Assembly: GCA_028290165.1 (NCBI GenBank)
Contig: JAQGKJ010000429.1
Coordinates: forward strand, 1-6,268
DNA: 6,268 bases
Reading direction: 5' to 3'
Source of the DNA: Bradyrhizobium sp.
GTDB lineage: Bacteria; Pseudomonadota; Alphaproteobacteria; Rhizobiales; Xanthobacteraceae
Positions 4,859 to 6,268 of the stretch are shown here, piece by piece. Within the stretch, counting starts at the first letter, position 1; each line of letters begins with the position of its first letter. Position numbers and translations under genes: made by a program. The notes under the pieces were generated by a model. The model searched no databases. It was not told where the DNA came from and worked only from the letters and a program-made list of their open reading frames with translations.

Positions 4859-6268
4859 AGTTATTGGCACCCGTTACTTGCGCGAAGGCGGCCTGATTGA
4901 TCGTGGTGCCGATGTCAGATTCGAGCTTGGTGACGTATTGCCCGACTTGTTCATCGGTCATGCTGCGCTGGAGGCTCTCCTTCAGTTTCTTGATGTCGTC
5001 CGAGGCGACGTCGACCGGCGGCACGCTGATATCGGTCACGCGAAACACGATCCATTCGCTGGCGCCGCCGCCGGCGGTTTGGCCTGAGCCATCCTTGTTA
5101 GTGCGAAATGCCGCCGAGACTACGCTGGCGGGCAGGCCGGGCGGCGATGCATCGCGTTTGAGCCCGCTTGCGGTCTCGACCTTCACTCCCGCCGCGGCCG
5201 CTTCGTCGGCGAGGTTGCCGCCCTGATCGAGCTTTTGCACCATCTCGGTCGCCTTGGTCCTGAGCCGGCTCATGATCTGGTCGTCATGCCATTTGGCCTC
5301 GACCTGGTCCTTGACCTCGTCGAGGTTGCGCTCGCGCGAGGGGGTAATGCCCAAAACGTCGTACCAGACATAGCCGCCGTTGAAGGAAATCGAATCGTTA
5401 TCGACGCCGACGTCGCTGTTGAAGGCCTGCGAGACGACGTCGAGGCCGCGGGGAATGTTGCTCACCAGCTGTCCGCTGGGCAGGCGGCCGGAGCGATCGA
5501 CGGCGTCGACGGTGACGGCGGCGAGCCCGAGTTTCTGCGCGGCTTCGATGACGCTGGCGCCACCGCCGCGCTCGTCCTCCATCTTGTCGCGCAGCTCCGA
5601 AACCTTGGCGCGGGCGCGCCCGACCGCAATCTCCTTCTTCAGGTCGGCGGCGGCGCTTTCATAGGATGGCTCGACCCCCGGTTCGATCTTGCCGATCTTG
5701 ACCAGGGCAACGCCGAACTGGCCTTGCGCCGGCTGGCTGATCTCGCCGGACGGCAACGAAAAGGCGGCGTCCGCAACCGCGCGATCGAGGATCGCGGATT
5801 TTGCCACCAGGCCGAGGTCGACATCGGATGGATTGAGGCCGCGCTCCTTGGCGAGATCGTCGAATGAGGTGCCGGACGTGATGCGGCTGCGCGCGGTCGC
5901 CGCTTCTTCCGCGTTCGGGAACACGATTTGCGACACCTCGCGCTTTTCCGGCGTGCCAAGCCTGTCGCGGCGCTGCTCGAACAGTTTTTTGGCGTCCTCG
6001 TCGGACACTTCCGACCATTTGCCGATATCTTCCGGCGTGATCGCGACAAAGGCGATCTTGCGATATTCGGGCGCGCGGAACTGGATCTTGTGGTCGTCGA
6101 AATAACCCGCCAGCGTCTCCGGCGAGGGCGGATCGATCGTGCCGGCGTGGGCGGCGTCGAGTTTGACGTATTCGATCGAAAGCTGTTCGTTCTGGAAGCG
6201 GCTGAGCGCATCGATCAGCACCTTCGGCGGGTCGAGGCCGGCTGAAATCGTGCCGGCGATCTGACGCC
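4857..6268 (-). CDS. PpiD-like periplasmic peptidyl-prolyl isomerase / chaperone, 5' end cut by window edge
   Basis: The C-terminal 470 residues of a SurA/PpiD-type folding factor; such alphaproteobacterial proteins are usually about 630 residues, so roughly the first 160, including the expected membrane anchor, lie off the right edge. The open frame continues to the edge, so the GTG at 6221 is internal and not a start. Visible order: the end of the SurA-like N-terminal chaperone domain (about 1-80, with FRAPEYRKIAFV at 64-75), then a parvulin-type rotamase domain (about 106-200) with REVSQIVFP, a DLG turn and LPSGEISQPAQGQFG. A charged helical region and a second chaperone lobe run to the terminal TGANN. 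The parvulin histidine expected in the first strand (HIL-type) is Q here, suggesting weak or no isomerase activity and a chaperone role. Expected location is the periplasmic face of the inner membrane, assisting outer-membrane protein folding. The stop lies in the palindrome. Confidence 0.9.
   Translation of the reverse strand, partial: RQIAGTISAGLDPPKVLIDALSRFQNEQLSIEYVKLDAAHAGTIDPPSPETLAGYFDDHKIQFRAPEYRKIAFVAITPEDIGKWSEVSDEDAKKLFEQRRDRLGTPEKREVSQIVFPNAEEAATARSRITSGTSFDDLAKERGLNPSDVDLGLVAKSAILDRAVADAAFSLPSGEISQPAQGQFGVALVKIGKIEPGVEPSYESAAADLKKEIAVGRARAKVSELRDKMEDERGGGASVIEAAQKLGLAAVTVDAVDRSGRLPSGQLVSNIPRGLDVVSQAFNSDVGVDNDSISFNGGYVWYDVLGITPSRERNLDEVKDQVEAKWHDDQIMSRLRTKATEMVQKLDQGGNLADEAAAAGVKVETASGLKRDASPPGLPASVVSAAFRTNKDGSGQTAGGGASEWIVFRVTDISVPPVDVASDDIKKLKESLQRSMTDEQVGQYVTKLESDIGTTINQAAFAQVTGANN

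Noticed and set aside
3619..4896. Plus-strand open frame of 425 codons opposite trpD and trpC
   Set aside because: It is antisense to two clearly recognised enzymes; long antisense frames are expected in GC-rich coding DNA. Its translation shows no domain.
5235..5867. Plus-strand open frame of 210 codons
   Set aside because: Antisense to the PpiD-like gene; no recognisable domain or ribosome binding site.

Overview
The window reads as a chromosomal segment from a GC-rich alphaproteobacterium, most likely in the Bradyrhizobium / Rhodopseudomonas / Nitrobacter group. The grounds are the protein sequences, the order ppiD-trpD-trpC-moaC, and an intergenic palindrome with GAGCATGATC / GATCATGCTC arms that I recall as common in that group. 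No search was run, so genus level is inference.

Right half (about 2401-6268, all minus strand, transcribed right to left): a housekeeping block. It starts with the C-terminal three quarters of a PpiD-like periplasmic folding factor that runs off the right edge. A mosaic palindromic repeat follows, whose outer arm overlaps the ppiD stop codon. Then come trpD (anthranilate phosphoribosyltransferase), trpC (indole-3-glycerol phosphate synthase) and moaC (molybdenum cofactor step 1). The last three are spaced 16 and 4 bases apart, so they look like one transcript joining two tryptophan steps to molybdopterin synthesis. The trpF step between TrpD and TrpC is not encoded here.

Middle (about 1846-2400): an accessory patch. 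One small gene on the minus strand encodes a 97-residue exported protein of unknown role, with a strong ribosome binding site and its own likely intrinsic terminator. It sits where related genomes, as I recall them, usually carry moeA after moaC.

Left part (1-1845): a divergent pair. On the plus strand is a CGNR zinc-finger protein of the ABATE family, thought to be a transcription regulator. On the minus strand is a major facilitator superfamily transporter cut by the left edge. The 88 bases between them hold the most interesting structure of the window: two tandem 31-base dyads of identical geometry (13 + 5 + 13), offset by exactly 37 bases. They overlie perfect-consensus TTGACA and TATAAT hexamers for the transporter gene that are only 14 bases apart. 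The simplest reading is a local circuit in which the CGNR protein controls the transporter and itself through these dyads. This is inference and is testable.

I saw no tRNA, rRNA, CRISPR array, insertion sequence or phage gene.
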